A stretch of 64,000 nucleotides of DNA from Parasutterella muris (GCF_943193095.1 NZ_CALPCV010000004.1:1-64000), one strand, 5' to 3'; counted from the stretch's first letter, positions 16,258-26,013 are shown. Made by a program: numbers and translations. Notes: generated by a model from the letters alone, not told the origin.

Positions 16258-19068
16258 TTGAAAAAAACGCTTTTATTAATTGACGGATCCAACTTTATCT
16301 TCCGTGCGTACCATGCGGTACCGCCTCTGACGACTTCCGACGGCCGCCCCACAAATGCGATCCGTGGCTTTTTATCCATGCTTCGCGTGTTGATGAAGGA
16401 TGTGCCGACCGAGTACGTGGCCTGTGTGGTTGATCCGAAGGGAAAGACATTCCGCTCTGACATCTATCCCGAATACAAAGCCAACCGGCCGCCTATGCCG
16501 GAAGAATTAGCGGTTCAGATCCCTGTGATTTTTGAAGGCGTGAAAAAGGAAGGGATTCCGTTTCTTCAGGTTCCCGGTATTGAAGCCGACGACACGATCG
16601 GTACACTGGCCAAGCGAGCGACCGCCGAAGGCTTCACCGTCGTGATTGCCACAGGTGACAAAGATTATGCCCAGCTTGTTAATGAGGACGTCATCCTTAT
16701 TAATACAATGGGCAAAGATAATACCTGGATGAACACAGAAGGCGTTATTCAGAAGTTCGGCGTGCCGCCCGACAGGATCATTGACTATCTTGCGCTGATG
16801 GGCGACAAGATCGATAACGTACCGGGTGTTCCTAAGTGCGGGGAGAAGACCGCTGTTAAGTGGATCAATGAATATGGTTCGATGGACGGCGTGATTGAGA
16901 ACGCGGACAAAATTAAAGGCAAGATCGGAGAAAATCTTCGTAATTCACTCGAATTCTTACCGACCGCGCGCGCACTGGTGACGATTAAAACCGACGCGGA
17001 TTTGTCTGAGGAGGTGCCGACCTTTGAAACGCTCAGGCTGCGGGAACCCAATCGCGAAGAGCTGATGGATTACTACAACAAGCTCGAATTCAGAACCTGG
17101 GCTCGCGAGCTGAAAAAATCTTCGGCCGCGGGCGAGGTTAAATCTCTGGACTCTGCTTCTTCAGCCTCTAAACGCGCTGTGGTCGGCGCGGCTCCGATTG
17201 AAGGCGAGACGCTGGATCTCTTTGCTTCGGAGTCTCAGGCCGCGCCCGAGCGGAAACTCACGATTATTCAGGATGAGACTCAGGCTAAAGAACTCGCTCA
17301 GCATCTAGAAAAGCTCGCAGGTCAGGAAGAGATTTCCATGTATGTGATCAGTGAAGGCGAGGGACAGCAGAGTCTTCAGCCTTTGGGCGCCGCATTCGGC
17401 AGAGAAAACGGTGAGAGCTGGTACGTCCCGATAGAAGACGGCATTCTGATGAGTGACGCGATTGCGCCGGAAGTGTTTGGCGATATTTTTAAGAATGTGC
17501 TGAATAATCCCAAGCTTGGCAAAGCGGGCTATGACATTAAGCAGACTCGCCATGTTTTTGCCAACGTCGGTCTGACGCTGGAAGGCATGCAGGACGATGT
17601 CATGCTTCAGAGTTATGTTTTGGAAGCGCATCGCTCGCACGCGATCGAAAAGCTTGCGATGAACTGGCTTCAGTATGAGCTCGCAGACGAGGAATCTCTT
17701 TTAGGCAAAGGAGCCAAGAAGAAGTCTTTCCGTGACGTCGGTACGGAAAAAACAGCTGAGTTTGCTTCTCAAAGGGCTTATGTCATAGCCCGACTGAATC
17801 GCCTCTTTAATAAAGCGCTTTCAGACGATAAGAAGCTGGAATCGATTTATCGGGATATTGAACTTCCGATTTCTCTGGTGCTCTTTAAGATGGAGCAGAA
17901 CGGAGTTTTGATTGACTCCATGCTTCTCAATAAACAAACGGCAGAACTTCAGGCTCAGCTGAAAGAACTGGAAGAGAAGGCTTACGAGGCCGCAGGAGAG
18001 ACTTTTAAACTTTCGTCTCCGAAGCAGCTGGGCGAAATTCTGTTTGACAAAATGGGCGTCGTGATCGCGGGCTCAAAGCCCAAGAAAACGGCTTCCGGCA
18101 ACTACTCTACGAGTGAAGAGGTACTTTCCGAGCTTGCGGCGGACTATCCGCTCGCCAAGATCGCACTGGAATACCGTACATTGAGCAAGCTCATGACAAC
18201 CTATACGGAAAAACTTCCGCATATGGTGGATAAGAAAGATGGCCGCATTCACACGACGTTTGAGCAGGCGGTTGCTGTGACGGGTCGTCTCTCCTCAACA
18301 AACCCGAATCTGCAGAACATTCCGATCCGCACAGAGGAAGGACGCAAGGTTAGGGAAGCGTTTATCGCCGCGCCCGGCTGCAAGCTGATCAGTGCGGACT
18401 ACAGCCAGATTGAGCTGCGTATCATGGCGCATCTTTCTGAGGATCCGGGGCTGGTGGACGCTTTTAAACATAATGCGGATATTCATACGGCCACAGCGGC
18501 GGAAGTTTTTGGTAAGGCGCGTGATCAGGTAACGCCGAACGACAGACAAATCGCCAAAGTGATTAACTTTGGTTTGATTTACGGTATGAGCGCTTTCGGG
18601 CTTGCGAAGAATCTCGGCATTGATCGTCAGGACGCTAAGAACTACATTACAAAGTACTTTGCGCGTTATCCGGGCGTTCGCGACTATATGGACCGGATTA
18701 AAGCGCTGGCCGATCGACAGGGCTATGTTGAAACAGCGCTGGGCAGAAGGCTTTGGCTTCCGGACATGCGTGCGGGCGGTATGCGCAGGGCTGCCGCGGA
18801 GCGAGCCGCCATTAACGCGCCGATGCAGGGTTCAGCGGCAGACTTGATCAAGCTTTCCATGATTGCGGTTCAGAAATGGATTGAAGACAAAAAGCTCAAG
18901 AGCAAGCTGATTCTTCAGATTCATGACGAATTGATCATGGAAGTTCCTGAAGACGAAGTGGCATTGGTCACGGAAAATCTTCCGAAGATCATGGATTCCG
19001 TTGTAACGCTTCATGTTCCGCTGATCGCCGAAGTCGGATCAGGCGACAACTGGGAAGCGGCTCACTAG
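16258..19068 (+). CDS. polA: DNA polymerase I
   Basis: A 936-residue family A polymerase for Okazaki fragment maturation and repair synthesis. The N-terminal 5'-nuclease starts KKTLLLIDGSNFIFRAYHA and contains ATGDKDYAQLV. Polymerase motifs A (DYSQIELRIMAHLS), B (KVINFGLIYGMSAFG) and C (QIHDELIMEVP) are intact. The middle 3'-5' exonuclease domain looks inactive: the DxE position reads ISE, the late YxxxD motif reads FASQR, and only the middle Asp (QDDVMLQSY) remains. I choose TTG at 16258 with GGAGG just upstream over an in-frame GTG at 16240. It is monocistronic. Confidence 0.97.
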   Translation: MKKTLLLIDGSNFIFRAYHAVPPLTTSDGRPTNAIRGFLSMLRVLMKDVPTEYVACVVDPKGKTFRSDIYPEYKANRPPMPEELAVQIPVIFEGVKKEGIPFLQVPGIEADDTIGTLAKRATAEGFTVVIATGDKDYAQLVNEDVILINTMGKDNTWMNTEGVIQKFGVPPDRIIDYLALMGDKIDNVPGVPKCGEKTAVKWINEYGSMDGVIENADKIKGKIGENLRNSLEFLPTARALVTIKTDADLSEEVPTFETLRLREPNREELMDYYNKLEFRTWARELKKSSAAGEVKSLDSASSASKRAVVGAAPIEGETLDLFASESQAAPERKLTIIQDETQAKELAQHLEKLAGQEEISMYVISEGEGQQSLQPLGAAFGRENGESWYVPIEDGILMSDAIAPEVFGDIFKNVLNNPKLGKAGYDIKQTRHVFANVGLTLEGMQDDVMLQSYVLEAHRSHAIEKLAMNWLQYELADEESLLGKGAKKKSFRDVGTEKTAEFASQRAYVIARLNRLFNKALSDDKKLESIYRDIELPISLVLFKMEQNGVLIDSMLLNKQTAELQAQLKELEEKAYEAAGETFKLSSPKQLGEILFDKMGVVIAGSKPKKTASGNYSTSEEVLSELAADYPLAKIALEYRTLSKLMTTYTEKLPHMVDKKDGRIHTTFEQAVAVTGRLSSTNPNLQNIPIRTEEGRKVREAFIAAPGCKLISADYSQIELRIMAHLSEDPGLVDAFKHNADIHTATAAEVFGKARDQVTPNDRQIAKVINFGLIYGMSAFGLAKNLGIDRQDAKNYITKYFARYPGVRDYMDRIKALADRQGYVETALGRRLWLPDMRAGGMRRAAAERAAINAPMQGSAADLIKLSMIAVQKWIEDKKLKSKLILQIHDELIMEVPEDEVALVTENLPKIMDSVVTLHVPLIAEVGSGDNWEAAH

Positions 19069-19091
19069 AGCGTCCTTCGAGAAGTCAGACA

Positions 19092-19128
19092 GCAAAAAGC
19101 CGAGCGTGGAGCTCGGCTTTTTGCTTTT
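19092..19128. terminator. Bidirectional terminator of polA and the META-domain gene
   Basis: GCAAAAAGCCGAGC and GCTCGGCTTTTTGC form a perfect 14-base-pair stem with loop GTGGA, followed by TTTT on the plus strand and TTTTT within the arm on the minus strand. Confidence 0.95.
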
Positions 19129-19138
19129 AACTGTTTGA

Positions 19139-19555
19139 TTAATCGCAGGCTTTAGCCTTTTCCGGCACAAGGCGGCCGACTTCTTTCTTATCGGCGTCGA
19201 GCAGGATCAGCTGCTTATCTGCTTTTTGCAGGTAGTGGGTACGGCTAAGCAGGTTAAGGAAGTTTTCTTCCTGTTCCATATATTCTTTAGCGCAGAGTTT
19301 GCGTGTCATTCCCATGCCGGACAGATCAATTTTGCCGTCCGCATCCAGCTGATATGTACCGGTGAGATAGTTGCATCCCGGTTCTCCGGAGATCTTGCCG
19401 TCTTTATGAAACGTGATCGTAGCGGGGAGTTCGCACTTAGAGGACTGTTCTTTTACAAGAGGCATCCAGGAATTTGCAGAAATATCTTCCGCTGTGATGG
19501 CAAACGCAGAAGCAGCCGTCGCGGAAAGAACCAGAGTCGCAATGATTTTATGCAT
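19139..19555 (-). CDS. META-domain (HslJ-like) exported protein
   Basis: A 138-residue protein with a Sec signal peptide (about residues 1-19, ending ASAFA) and one META domain, seen in SWMPLVKEQ, GEPGCNYLTGTYQLD and the C-terminal EENFLNLLSRTHYL stretch. META proteins are small periplasmic or outer-membrane proteins linked to heat-shock or motility phenotypes; their molecular role is unclear. Three Cys residues could form disulfides in the periplasm. GGAGGT precedes the ATG by nine bases. The gene is monocistronic and convergent with polA. Confidence 0.85.
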   Translation of the reverse strand: MHKIIATLVLSATAASAFAITAEDISANSWMPLVKEQSSKCELPATITFHKDGKISGEPGCNYLTGTYQLDADGKIDLSGMGMTRKLCAKEYMEQEENFLNLLSRTHYLQKADKQLILLDADKKEVGRLVPEKAKACD

Positions 19556-20370
19556 TTTTATATAACCTCCATTTGTTGATTCCTAGCTTAATAGAAATCA
19601 AAAAAGCTCAGGGTTAAAGCGGATCTTTAATGTGCAACCAAATTTATCCATAGGCTGATCGCTTGAATGAAGGACGAATAAATCGACTGGCGCAGCCCTT
19701 TGGAAAATTGCCTAACCTAGATTTAGTTTGCTCGAAGACGTCAGCGAGAAGGAAGACGCGGTCTGTGGGAAGCGCATTGAAAAGAGGAAAATCAGCGAAC
19801 ACAAAAAGTAATCGGATCACTCAAAACGCTGTGTAATTATTTGACTATTTATCACTTTTTTAGAAAAAAGCGGATTAGCGATCTGTCAAATAACTGAGGC
19901 TGGGTGTGATGACGCGGCAGTGATATTCCGGCATCCATGCAGTATTTCTTGATTTTTACTTCGGCGATTAAGCGGCTGTCGAAACGAAAACGCTCAATTT
20001 TCACGATCACGCACTTGCGGAAGCAGGGAGGCGGCAGATTTTAGACAATCAGAGCTTCATAATTTCCAGGGAGTGGTTCTCAGCTATTTTGTTCGGGTCG
20101 CGTAGAGGATTAGGGAAAAATTACACCGGGACAGTTCTCGGATCTTTTTGTGACAGGCAAACGAATCGAATCCTATCCGCGGTCGGTACGACGAACGCTA
20201 TTCGACCTTTGGCTGCAGAAGCACCTGAAACACAAGTCTTGAACTGAGCTCGAGAACAATGTATTTTGAAAATAGGGAGTTCTGCCGCCTTGAAACAGAA
20301 GGATGCAGATTCCTCAAACCAATGTCCCAATAGTAAAAGCAATAAAACACGCACCCCCGAGGAGTAAATC
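19556..20370. other. Long intergenic region, no supported gene
   Basis: 815 bases without a convincing gene. On the minus strand a 55-codon open stretch (about 19865-20040) lacks a start codon. A plus-strand purine-rich GAGGAG near 20360 serves the next gene. Frames are repeatedly interrupted, so the region looks like decayed coding DNA, but I cannot name a source. Confidence 0.5.
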
Positions 20371-21117
20371 ATGAAAGTTACTGCCGTCTTCTTCTCACCC
20401 ACCTGTAATACAGAAAAATATGTCACAGAAATGGTTCAGGTGACCGGAGAAATGCCGGAAGTTATTAATGTGACGTCACGAGACAGTGAGGAACGTGTTT
20501 TTGGTCCGGATGAGCTGGTGGTTTTCGGCGCTCCGGTCCATGGAGGTCTTATTCCTGAAATCGCTGCAAGACGCTTTTCCAAGTTCAAAGGAACGCGCAC
20601 TCCGGCTGTGATCGTGGCTTCCTACGGTAATCGTCACTATGACGACGCTTTGGTTCAGATGCAGGATATTTTGAGCGCCCAAGGCTTTTTACCTCAGGGA
20701 GCCGCCGCGGTTATCGGACGTCATACCTTCGGCGAAATACAGACGGACCGACCCAATGCGGCAGACCTTGAAGAAGCGCGTGATTTTATGAAAAGACTTC
20801 TTGCTTCAGAACGTAAGGAAGAAGCCTTAGCGCTGCCCGGAAATCGGCCGTACCTCGCAAAAGGCGTTAAAGGACGCTTCCGTCCCCAAACCAAAAAAGA
20901 ACTTTGCGTCGGATGCGGCATGTGCGTGAGAGATTGTCCTGTAGGCGCGATTGCAGAAGACTGCGCGACAATCTCTGAGGAATGCATTTCCTGCTTCCGC
21001 TGCATTCGACATTGTCCGATGAAAGGTAAATTTGCGGACTCCGATCTTTACAAGCAAGTGGCTGCAATGATGACGGAGAAACTCGCGGTGCCTCGTCCCA
21101 ACGAATTTTATCTGTAG
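20371..21117 (+). CDS. EFR1-type flavodoxin/ferredoxin fusion
   Basis: A 248-residue protein with an N-terminal flavodoxin-like domain (VTAVFFSPTCNTEKYV; FGAPVHGGLIPEIAARRF; VIVASYGNRHYDDALVQM) and a C-terminal pair of [4Fe-4S] motifs, CVGCGMCVRDCP and CISCFRCIRHCP. This is the architecture named EFR1 ferredoxin, an electron carrier common in anaerobes. The FMN-binding loop TCNTEK is near residue 11. GAGGAG lies seven bases before the ATG. It may exchange electrons with the hydrogenase operon 5 kb away, but nothing in the sequence shows that directly. Confidence 0.88.
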   Translation: MKVTAVFFSPTCNTEKYVTEMVQVTGEMPEVINVTSRDSEERVFGPDELVVFGAPVHGGLIPEIAARRFSKFKGTRTPAVIVASYGNRHYDDALVQMQDILSAQGFLPQGAAAVIGRHTFGEIQTDRPNAADLEEARDFMKRLLASERKEEALALPGNRPYLAKGVKGRFRPQTKKELCVGCGMCVRDCPVGAIAEDCATISEECISCFRCIRHCPMKGKFADSDLYKQVAAMMTEKLAVPRPNEFYL

Positions 21118-21168
21118 TCTGTGACGCCTGATTATTCGACTAAACGAATCTTGTTGGTAAATTTTTGA

Positions 21169-21199
21169 AGAGGAAGTTCGGTTTTGCGGGACTTCCTCT
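21169..21199 (+). terminator. Possible terminator after the EFR1 gene
   Basis: AGAGGAAGT (21169-21177) pairs with ACTTCCTCT (21191-21199). The following T-run is weak (GTGCTGTTTG). Confidence 0.45.
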
Positions 21200-21304
21200 G
21201 TGCTGTTTGAGTACGCGCAGCCGTATCTCGGCAGGCGGTTTTACGTTCAAATGAAACGGTGTCCAAGGCTCACAGCCTTTCTCGAAAGCGGACGAAGGAT
21301 CAGG

Positions 21305-21335
21305 AATAAAAAAGGCCTGCGTCGGAGCAGACCTT
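21305..21335 (-). terminator. Terminator of the thrB/BPSS1780 operon
   Basis: AAGGCCTGC (21312-21320) pairs with GCAGACCTT (21327-21335) with one mismatch. On the minus strand the stem runs into TTTTTTATT. It lies 15 bases past the last gene of the operon. Confidence 0.75.
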
Positions 21336-21349
21336 CAGGAACATTCTTC

Positions 21350-22129
21350 TTAACTAATCGGCCGAGTGTCCGGCTCAAAGACAGAACGCCACATAGGATA
21401 GAGCGAACCGTAAGAAAGGGCTGTGATGAAGAGGGCCCAAATGATAACCAGCATCTCGCCGAAGCCGCCGAGTGAAGAGCAGACCACCGCGCCTCCGGTC
21501 GCCATGATGAAAAGAAGCAGGCCGAGTGTCACAATCGGACCGAGAATTCGGAAGCAGACAATGAGACTGAAGAAGAAGGCTTTAGCCATCGGCATGCCGC
21601 GCCAGGCGATCAGCATCGGAGAAAAGCAGGTGACGCCAAGAAGGGTAACGTAGAGAACGCTGCCGACAATTAAACCGGCCCAGGGAAGGTGCGAGAGGAT
21701 ACTAGCGGTGTCATAGACACCGTTGACCGCTTTCCATTGCTCAATCGCAGGGGCGGAAAGCGCCTGAACGATAAAGTTGATCACAATAACGCACAGGCCG
21801 TAAATCAGCCCGAGAAGAATGAGCTTATTGCGTACCGCGGGATTTTTAAAGCCTTCGGCATAACAGCCGATCGCGGTCGGGATGCGTCCCTGAGTCAGCT
21901 CTCGTCCGCATCCTGCGAAGGCGAGAGCACTGAAGGGCGTAATAATCGAGCTGATTAGAATGCCGACATAGGGAATTTTGAGATATTCGCCGGGAATGTT
22001 GGCGATGAAAAGCAGAAGAATATAAATGCCGAGTACACCGAAAATGGCAAGCGGAGCCTTGGCCATAATTCGGCAGGACTGCCTCAGCCATTCCATGCCC
22101 GTGCTCATGGGCAGACGATTATTGTTCAT
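21350..22129 (-). CDS. BPSS1780-type polytopic membrane protein
   Basis: A 259-residue inner-membrane protein with about six hydrophobic segments (IFGVLGIYILLLFIANI, ILISSIITPFSALAFAG, LILLGLIYGLCVIVINFIV and three more). The opening MEWLRQSC is typical of the BPSS1780 family of Burkholderiales, whose function is unknown. It lies directly after thrB on the same strand (15-base gap), an association that I recall from related genomes near polA. No strong ribosome-binding site is seen, so translation may depend on thrB. Confidence 0.75.
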   Translation of the reverse strand: MNNNRLPMSTGMEWLRQSCRIMAKAPLAIFGVLGIYILLLFIANIPGEYLKIPYVGILISSIITPFSALAFAGCGRELTQGRIPTAIGCYAEGFKNPAVRNKLILLGLIYGLCVIVINFIVQALSAPAIEQWKAVNGVYDTASILSHLPWAGLIVGSVLYVTLLGVTCFSPMLIAWRGMPMAKAFFFSLIVCFRILGPIVTLGLLLFIMATGGAVVCSSLGGFGEMLVIIWALFITALSYGSLYPMWRSVFEPDTRPIS

Positions 22130-22144
22130 GAAATCAAAATAAAA

Positions 22145-23119
22145 CTAAATCCAAGGAAGATCCGACGCTTTGGCCTTCCTGCGTAAAAGCAGAATCTTCT
22201 CGAAGTGAGAAGGATCATGCGGCTTAAGCAGGGAAGCAGGACGGGGCATGTAATAGTCGTACAGCCGAGAAACCCAGAAGCGAAGCGCGGCGCGTCGAAG
22301 CATATCCTGCCAGAGTTCTCGGTCGGCTTCTGTAAGCGCTCTGACAGAGTTGTAACCATCTATAAGCGCCTGTGCTTTAGGCATATCGATTTCACCGGTT
22401 TCCAGATTGATGCACCAGTCATTGAGTACGACGGCAAGATCGTAGAGGAAAGGGGCATTGCAGGCAAAGTAAAAGTCGATAATTCCGCCGAGTTTTTCTT
22501 CTTTACCGTTCACTTCGATCAGTGAGTTGTTGCGGAAAAGGTCGGCGTGGACTGCTCCGTTGGGAAGCGCTTTATAAGCGGGAGAGTTTTCCAGATCAAC
22601 CTGGTAGGAAACTTCTTCTTCAAGAAGTTCATAAAGGCGTTCGGGAAGATAAGGCTTTAATCCCGGCATCACGGAGAGCCAGAATTTGGATCCTTTGGTA
22701 TTTTCCTGAACCAGCGGAAAATCTTCTACAGCCGAGTGCATCTGAGCTAGAACGGCGCCAAGCTCTCCGCATACCTTCGCCGAAGGAAGCTCAACGTATT
22801 GTCCGGGGATGCACGCTGCGATACAGCAGGGTTTGCCGCAGACCTCTGAGGAAAGACTGCCGTCTTTAGCGGGGATCGGCGCGCTGACATTTAATCCTTT
22901 CTTACCGAGGTGATGCGTGAGCTCTAAATAGTAAGGAACCTGCTCCTTATTCAGTCGCTCAAATACGGTAAGTACGTATTTGCCTTTATCCGTGTCGAGA
23001 TAGAAATTGGAATTCTCGATTCCGGAAGAGATGCCTTCGAAACGCTGAGCTTCTCCAATGTCATATTGATTCAATAGACGGTTCAGCTCTTCTCGGCCGA
23101 TCTCCGTAAAAACAGCCAT
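22145..23119 (-). CDS. thrB: Homoserine kinase (aminoglycoside-phosphotransferase fold, ThrB2 type)
   Basis: A 324-residue kinase that phosphorylates homoserine on the way to threonine. The start MAVFTEIGREELNRLLNQYD is typical of the proteobacterial APH-fold ThrB. The glycine-rich loop is FEGISSGIENSNFYL, the catalytic loop GAVHADLFRNNSL (about residue 190) and the metal-binding segment IIDFYFACNAPFLYDLA. Length matches the family. It is the middle gene of a three-gene minus-strand run with the DUF2782-like and BPSS1780 proteins. GAGAG precedes the ATG. Confidence 0.95.
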   Translation of the reverse strand: MAVFTEIGREELNRLLNQYDIGEAQRFEGISSGIENSNFYLDTDKGKYVLTVFERLNKEQVPYYLELTHHLGKKGLNVSAPIPAKDGSLSSEVCGKPCCIAACIPGQYVELPSAKVCGELGAVLAQMHSAVEDFPLVQENTKGSKFWLSVMPGLKPYLPERLYELLEEEVSYQVDLENSPAYKALPNGAVHADLFRNNSLIEVNGKEEKLGGIIDFYFACNAPFLYDLAVVLNDWCINLETGEIDMPKAQALIDGYNSVRALTEADRELWQDMLRRAALRFWVSRLYDYYMPRPASLLKPHDPSHFEKILLLRRKAKASDLPWI

Positions 23120-23133
23120 CTTTACTCTCTCAA

Positions 23134-23589
23134 TTAAAATCCGAAATTAATAAATTTAGGTACCGTCATATCACCGTCTTTGTTGCCGCTCGGAGTCTTG
23201 TTGGACGGCACTTCACGTGTCATCACGTAAGGAATCTGAGTGGACATCGGCGTCACTTTAACTTCCGTGACCTGATTATGATTGTTCACGGTTTCTTCGA
23301 TCTTTGTCTTCGGCCACATCGAGGTATCGGAAGTGCGGACTTTCGCTTTGTCGAGGTCCGATCTGGCTTTGTCCATGTTTTCCTTGGCGACTTCTTTTTC
23401 CTCGTGCTTGTTGGCACGCTGATTCATGTCCGTAACGCGTTCTTCAACGGTTCTTGCCTTAGCGTTGGGATTCTGAATATTGTCCGGCGCGTCATTAATG
23501 GCGGGCGGCGGAGCGTCGAGCTGACCGGCGGACGCGGTAAACATAAAACCGGCGCTTAGCAGGACTGAAAGAAGGGTTGTCGCTTTCAT
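23134..23589 (-). CDS. DUF2782-like exported protein
   Basis: A 151-residue periplasmic protein: Sec signal MKATTLLSVLLSAGFMFTASA, a Pro/Asn-rich linker, a charged predicted coiled coil (about residues 45-85, rich in Glu/Lys) and a C-terminal VPKFINFGF. I start it at the ATG at 23589, which has AAGGAAA upstream; an in-frame upstream codon would spoil the signal peptide. Placement before thrB fits DUF2782 proteins of betaproteobacteria, although the coiled-coil insert makes it longer than usual. Family assignment is tentative and the function unknown. Confidence 0.6.
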   Translation of the reverse strand: MKATTLLSVLLSAGFMFTASAGQLDAPPPAINDAPDNIQNPNAKARTVEERVTDMNQRANKHEEKEVAKENMDKARSDLDKAKVRTSDTSMWPKTKIEETVNNHNQVTEVKVTPMSTQIPYVMTREVPSNKTPSGNKDGDMTVPKFINFGF

Positions 23590-23822
23590 AATAGTTTTCC
23601 TTTTAAAGCATTGTTGCAAATTATTTTAGAGGATTAAAAATCCTCCGTCAGCAAATTGGTGTGTAGTTTGGGCGGCTTGCGGCGGCGCATGCCGCCGACG
23701 GGATTGTGCTTTTTATGTAAGATTTTCTAATTCATTGAGCCTTAAACGAAATATTCGTTCGTTAGAATTCGTGCACATCATCAAATAAATCTTCTGCACC
23801 AACCCTTCATAACGGAGTCTTT

Positions 23823-24659
23823 ATGTCGACGCTGACCTCCTCAGAAATTCTCGATGCAACAGTCCGAATAGGCGCTTCTAAAGCGGGGCAGAGTCCGCTC
23901 TCGAGAGCTGCCAACACTTTTTTAGCGGGTATGTACATCGCAATAGGCGGCTTTTTAGCGATTCGCGTCGGTCTGACGCTGCCGTGGGAAACCTGGGGTG
24001 GGTTTGGCAAATTTATGTTTGGTGCGGTTTTCCCGCTCGGGCTGATGCTGGTCGTTCTTTGCGGCGCGGACCTTTTTACCGGCAGTTGCATGACGCTGAC
24101 CACCGCCAGAGCTCGGAATCAAATTACCTTGGGTCAGGCGCTCTTTACAGGGGCGAGTTCCTGGATTGGAAATTTCGCGGGCGCGCTTTTTGTCGCGTAT
24201 TTCATTGCCTACCTTTCGGGTCTGATTTTTGATGCCGCGGGCGGCACGCTTCCTTATGCGAGCGCGGCTGTCAACCTTGCCAATGCGAAGAGTTCTTTAG
24301 GCTTCACGGAAGCTTTTCTGAGAGGCGTGGGCTGCAACTGGCTGGTTTGTCTTGCGGTGTTTGCGGCGGCCGCCTCTACCGAGACCGCCGGCAAGATCGC
24401 CGCTCTGTGGTTCCCGACGATGGCGTTCGTCGCGCTTGGCATGGAGCACTGTATCGCCAATATGTTTTTTATTCCCCTGGGTATTCTCACAGGCTCCGAT
24501 CCTCGCTACACAGCGCTTGTCGAGGCCGGGAAGGCGCTGCCGCTTAAAGCGGACTTCTATTCTTTCTTTGTATCGAACCTTCTTCCGGTGACGCTCGGAA
24601 ATATTGTAGGCGGCGCCGTACTGGTCGGCATGCTTTATTTAGCCGCCAACAAGAAGTAG
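23823..24659 (+). CDS. Formate/nitrite transporter (FNT) family channel
   Basis: A 278-residue membrane protein with six predicted helices. FNT family features are GADLFTGSCM, WIGNFAGALFVAYF, GVGCNWLVCLAVF and GMEHCIANMFFIP. FNT proteins are pentameric channels for formate, nitrite or hydrosulfide; FocA-like formate transport is most likely by general similarity. GGAG precedes the ATG. The gene stands 1.35 kb before the hydrogenase operon, with a divergent patatin gene between them. A formate-hydrogen link is plausible but inferred from distance alone. Confidence 0.9.
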   Translation: MSTLTSSEILDATVRIGASKAGQSPLSRAANTFLAGMYIAIGGFLAIRVGLTLPWETWGGFGKFMFGAVFPLGLMLVVLCGADLFTGSCMTLTTARARNQITLGQALFTGASSWIGNFAGALFVAYFIAYLSGLIFDAAGGTLPYASAAVNLANAKSSLGFTEAFLRGVGCNWLVCLAVFAAAASTETAGKIAALWFPTMAFVALGMEHCIANMFFIPLGILTGSDPRYTALVEAGKALPLKADFYSFFVSNLLPVTLGNIVGGAVLVGMLYLAANKK

Positions 24660-24787
24660 CGCTTGCCTCTTCGCGGCAGAACGAATGGATCTTTGCCGAG
24701 CTGATCGGCGAAAGAGAAGACAATTAGCTGAGAAGAAGAGGGCGCAGCGTAACGCACTGTTTTGTAAGATCGGCCCCTATAAACGAT

Positions 24788-24818
24788 AAGCCTCCGTGCA
24801 TTTTGCGGAGGCTTTCGT
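24788..24818 (+). terminator. Probable terminator after the FNT gene
   Basis: AAGCCTCCG (24788-24796) pairs with CGGAGGCTT (24806-24814), followed by TCGTTCG. The T-run is poor, so efficiency is uncertain. It sits between convergent genes. Confidence 0.6.
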
Positions 24819-24863
24819 TCGTCTAGGCGGAGAGTAAGCGCACGAAAAGGCACACGAGAGCTT

Positions 24864-25745
24864 TTATCGCACCGCGTCCTTAATTGCCTCAATATTCATT
24901 TCGCAGCAGCGATAACCGGCATTAATGGACTCTTCTGCGCGGTATGTTTCCAACAAACCGATGTCGGCGACTTTCGGGCAGAGGATTACTTCGGGAGGGT
25001 CGCCCGCCAGACGGGTTTTAGTGATTCTGTCCTGCGCAATATTAATAGAGCGGGAAATCGTTTCAAAGAAATCCGGAGGCTGAGGTCCGATCGGTTCTTT
25101 ATTTTTTTTCGGCAGAAGCTTTTTAGCCTTAGCAACAAGTTTTGCGATTTCTCCCGTTTTTTTCTCTTCATGCATGACATCGACTCTGCGCAGCAGATCG
25201 TTATTCAAGTTCACCGCGATCACGATGTCCGCGCCAAGCGCGCGGCAAAGCGATACCGGAACCGGATTGACGATGCCCCCGTCAATGAACCAGCGGCCGT
25301 CCGGTCCCTCTACCGGAGGGAATACGCCCGGCATGGCCATGGACGGCCATACGGAATCAAAAACCGACCCCTTGGTGATCCAGATTTCCTTTCCGGTCAT
25401 TAGGTCGCAGGTAACGGTGCCGAAAGGGATCTGAAGCCCTTCGATCTTTTCTTTGCGGAGCACGCCGCTTTTAAGCAAAAAGAGCTGCATTTGCTTCAGA
25501 TTAATCCAGCCGTCGATGGAGAAACTCGGATTAAAGAAAGAGGTCCAATTCAGCCGATTAATCGCAAGCGCCTGACGGCGAAGATTTTCCAGATGACCAC
25601 TGGCGTAAGCGGCACCGACGATCGCTCCGATCGAAGTTCCTGCAACCACGCTTGGAATAATGCCGTTATCAAGCAGACAGTCAATGATCCCGATATGCGA
25701 GAATCCTCTTGCTGATCCGCTCCCTAACGCAAGTCCGAGTTTCAT
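24864..25745 (-). CDS. Patatin-like phospholipase (RssA/YchK type)
   Basis: A 293-residue cytoplasmic patatin-fold hydrolase. The oxyanion loop GSGSARGFSHIG is at residues 8-19, the nucleophile elbow GTSIG near residue 42, and the catalytic Asp in IDGGIVNPVP near residue 165. The Ser-Asp dyad is intact. I start at the ATG at 25745 with GGAGGA upstream, giving the usual MKLGLALGSGSARG opening. Related proteins hydrolyse phospholipids; the physiological target is unknown. Confidence 0.9.
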   Translation of the reverse strand: MKLGLALGSGSARGFSHIGIIDCLLDNGIIPSVVAGTSIGAIVGAAYASGHLENLRRQALAINRLNWTSFFNPSFSIDGWINLKQMQLFLLKSGVLRKEKIEGLQIPFGTVTCDLMTGKEIWITKGSVFDSVWPSMAMPGVFPPVEGPDGRWFIDGGIVNPVPVSLCRALGADIVIAVNLNNDLLRRVDVMHEEKKTGEIAKLVAKAKKLLPKKNKEPIGPQPPDFFETISRSINIAQDRITKTRLAGDPPEVILCPKVADIGLLETYRAEESINAGYRCCEMNIEAIKDAVR

Positions 25746-26013
25746 TTCTTTCCTCCGTTTTTCCCTCTTGATTCTATCTCCTATAAATCTGTTTTCTTTG
25801 AACAAAAGTTCTCTATTCGGGGACAATTAGGGGCTTATTTTTGTAAAAGTCCTGATTCTCAGTTCTATCTGATGCATTTTTGAGAATATTTCATAATGCA
25901 AAAAGATTTTTTATATAGGGAAAACATAAATTCAAATTCTAGAAGGCTTCGGCTCTCCGATTTAAAATACAACCGAACAACAGATCAACCCATCATTTGC
26001 TCAAGGAACCTAA

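Noticed and set aside
20121..20426. 101-codon minus-strand frame upstream of the EFR1 gene
   Set aside because: It runs over the EFR1 start region and has no family resemblance or ribosome-binding site.
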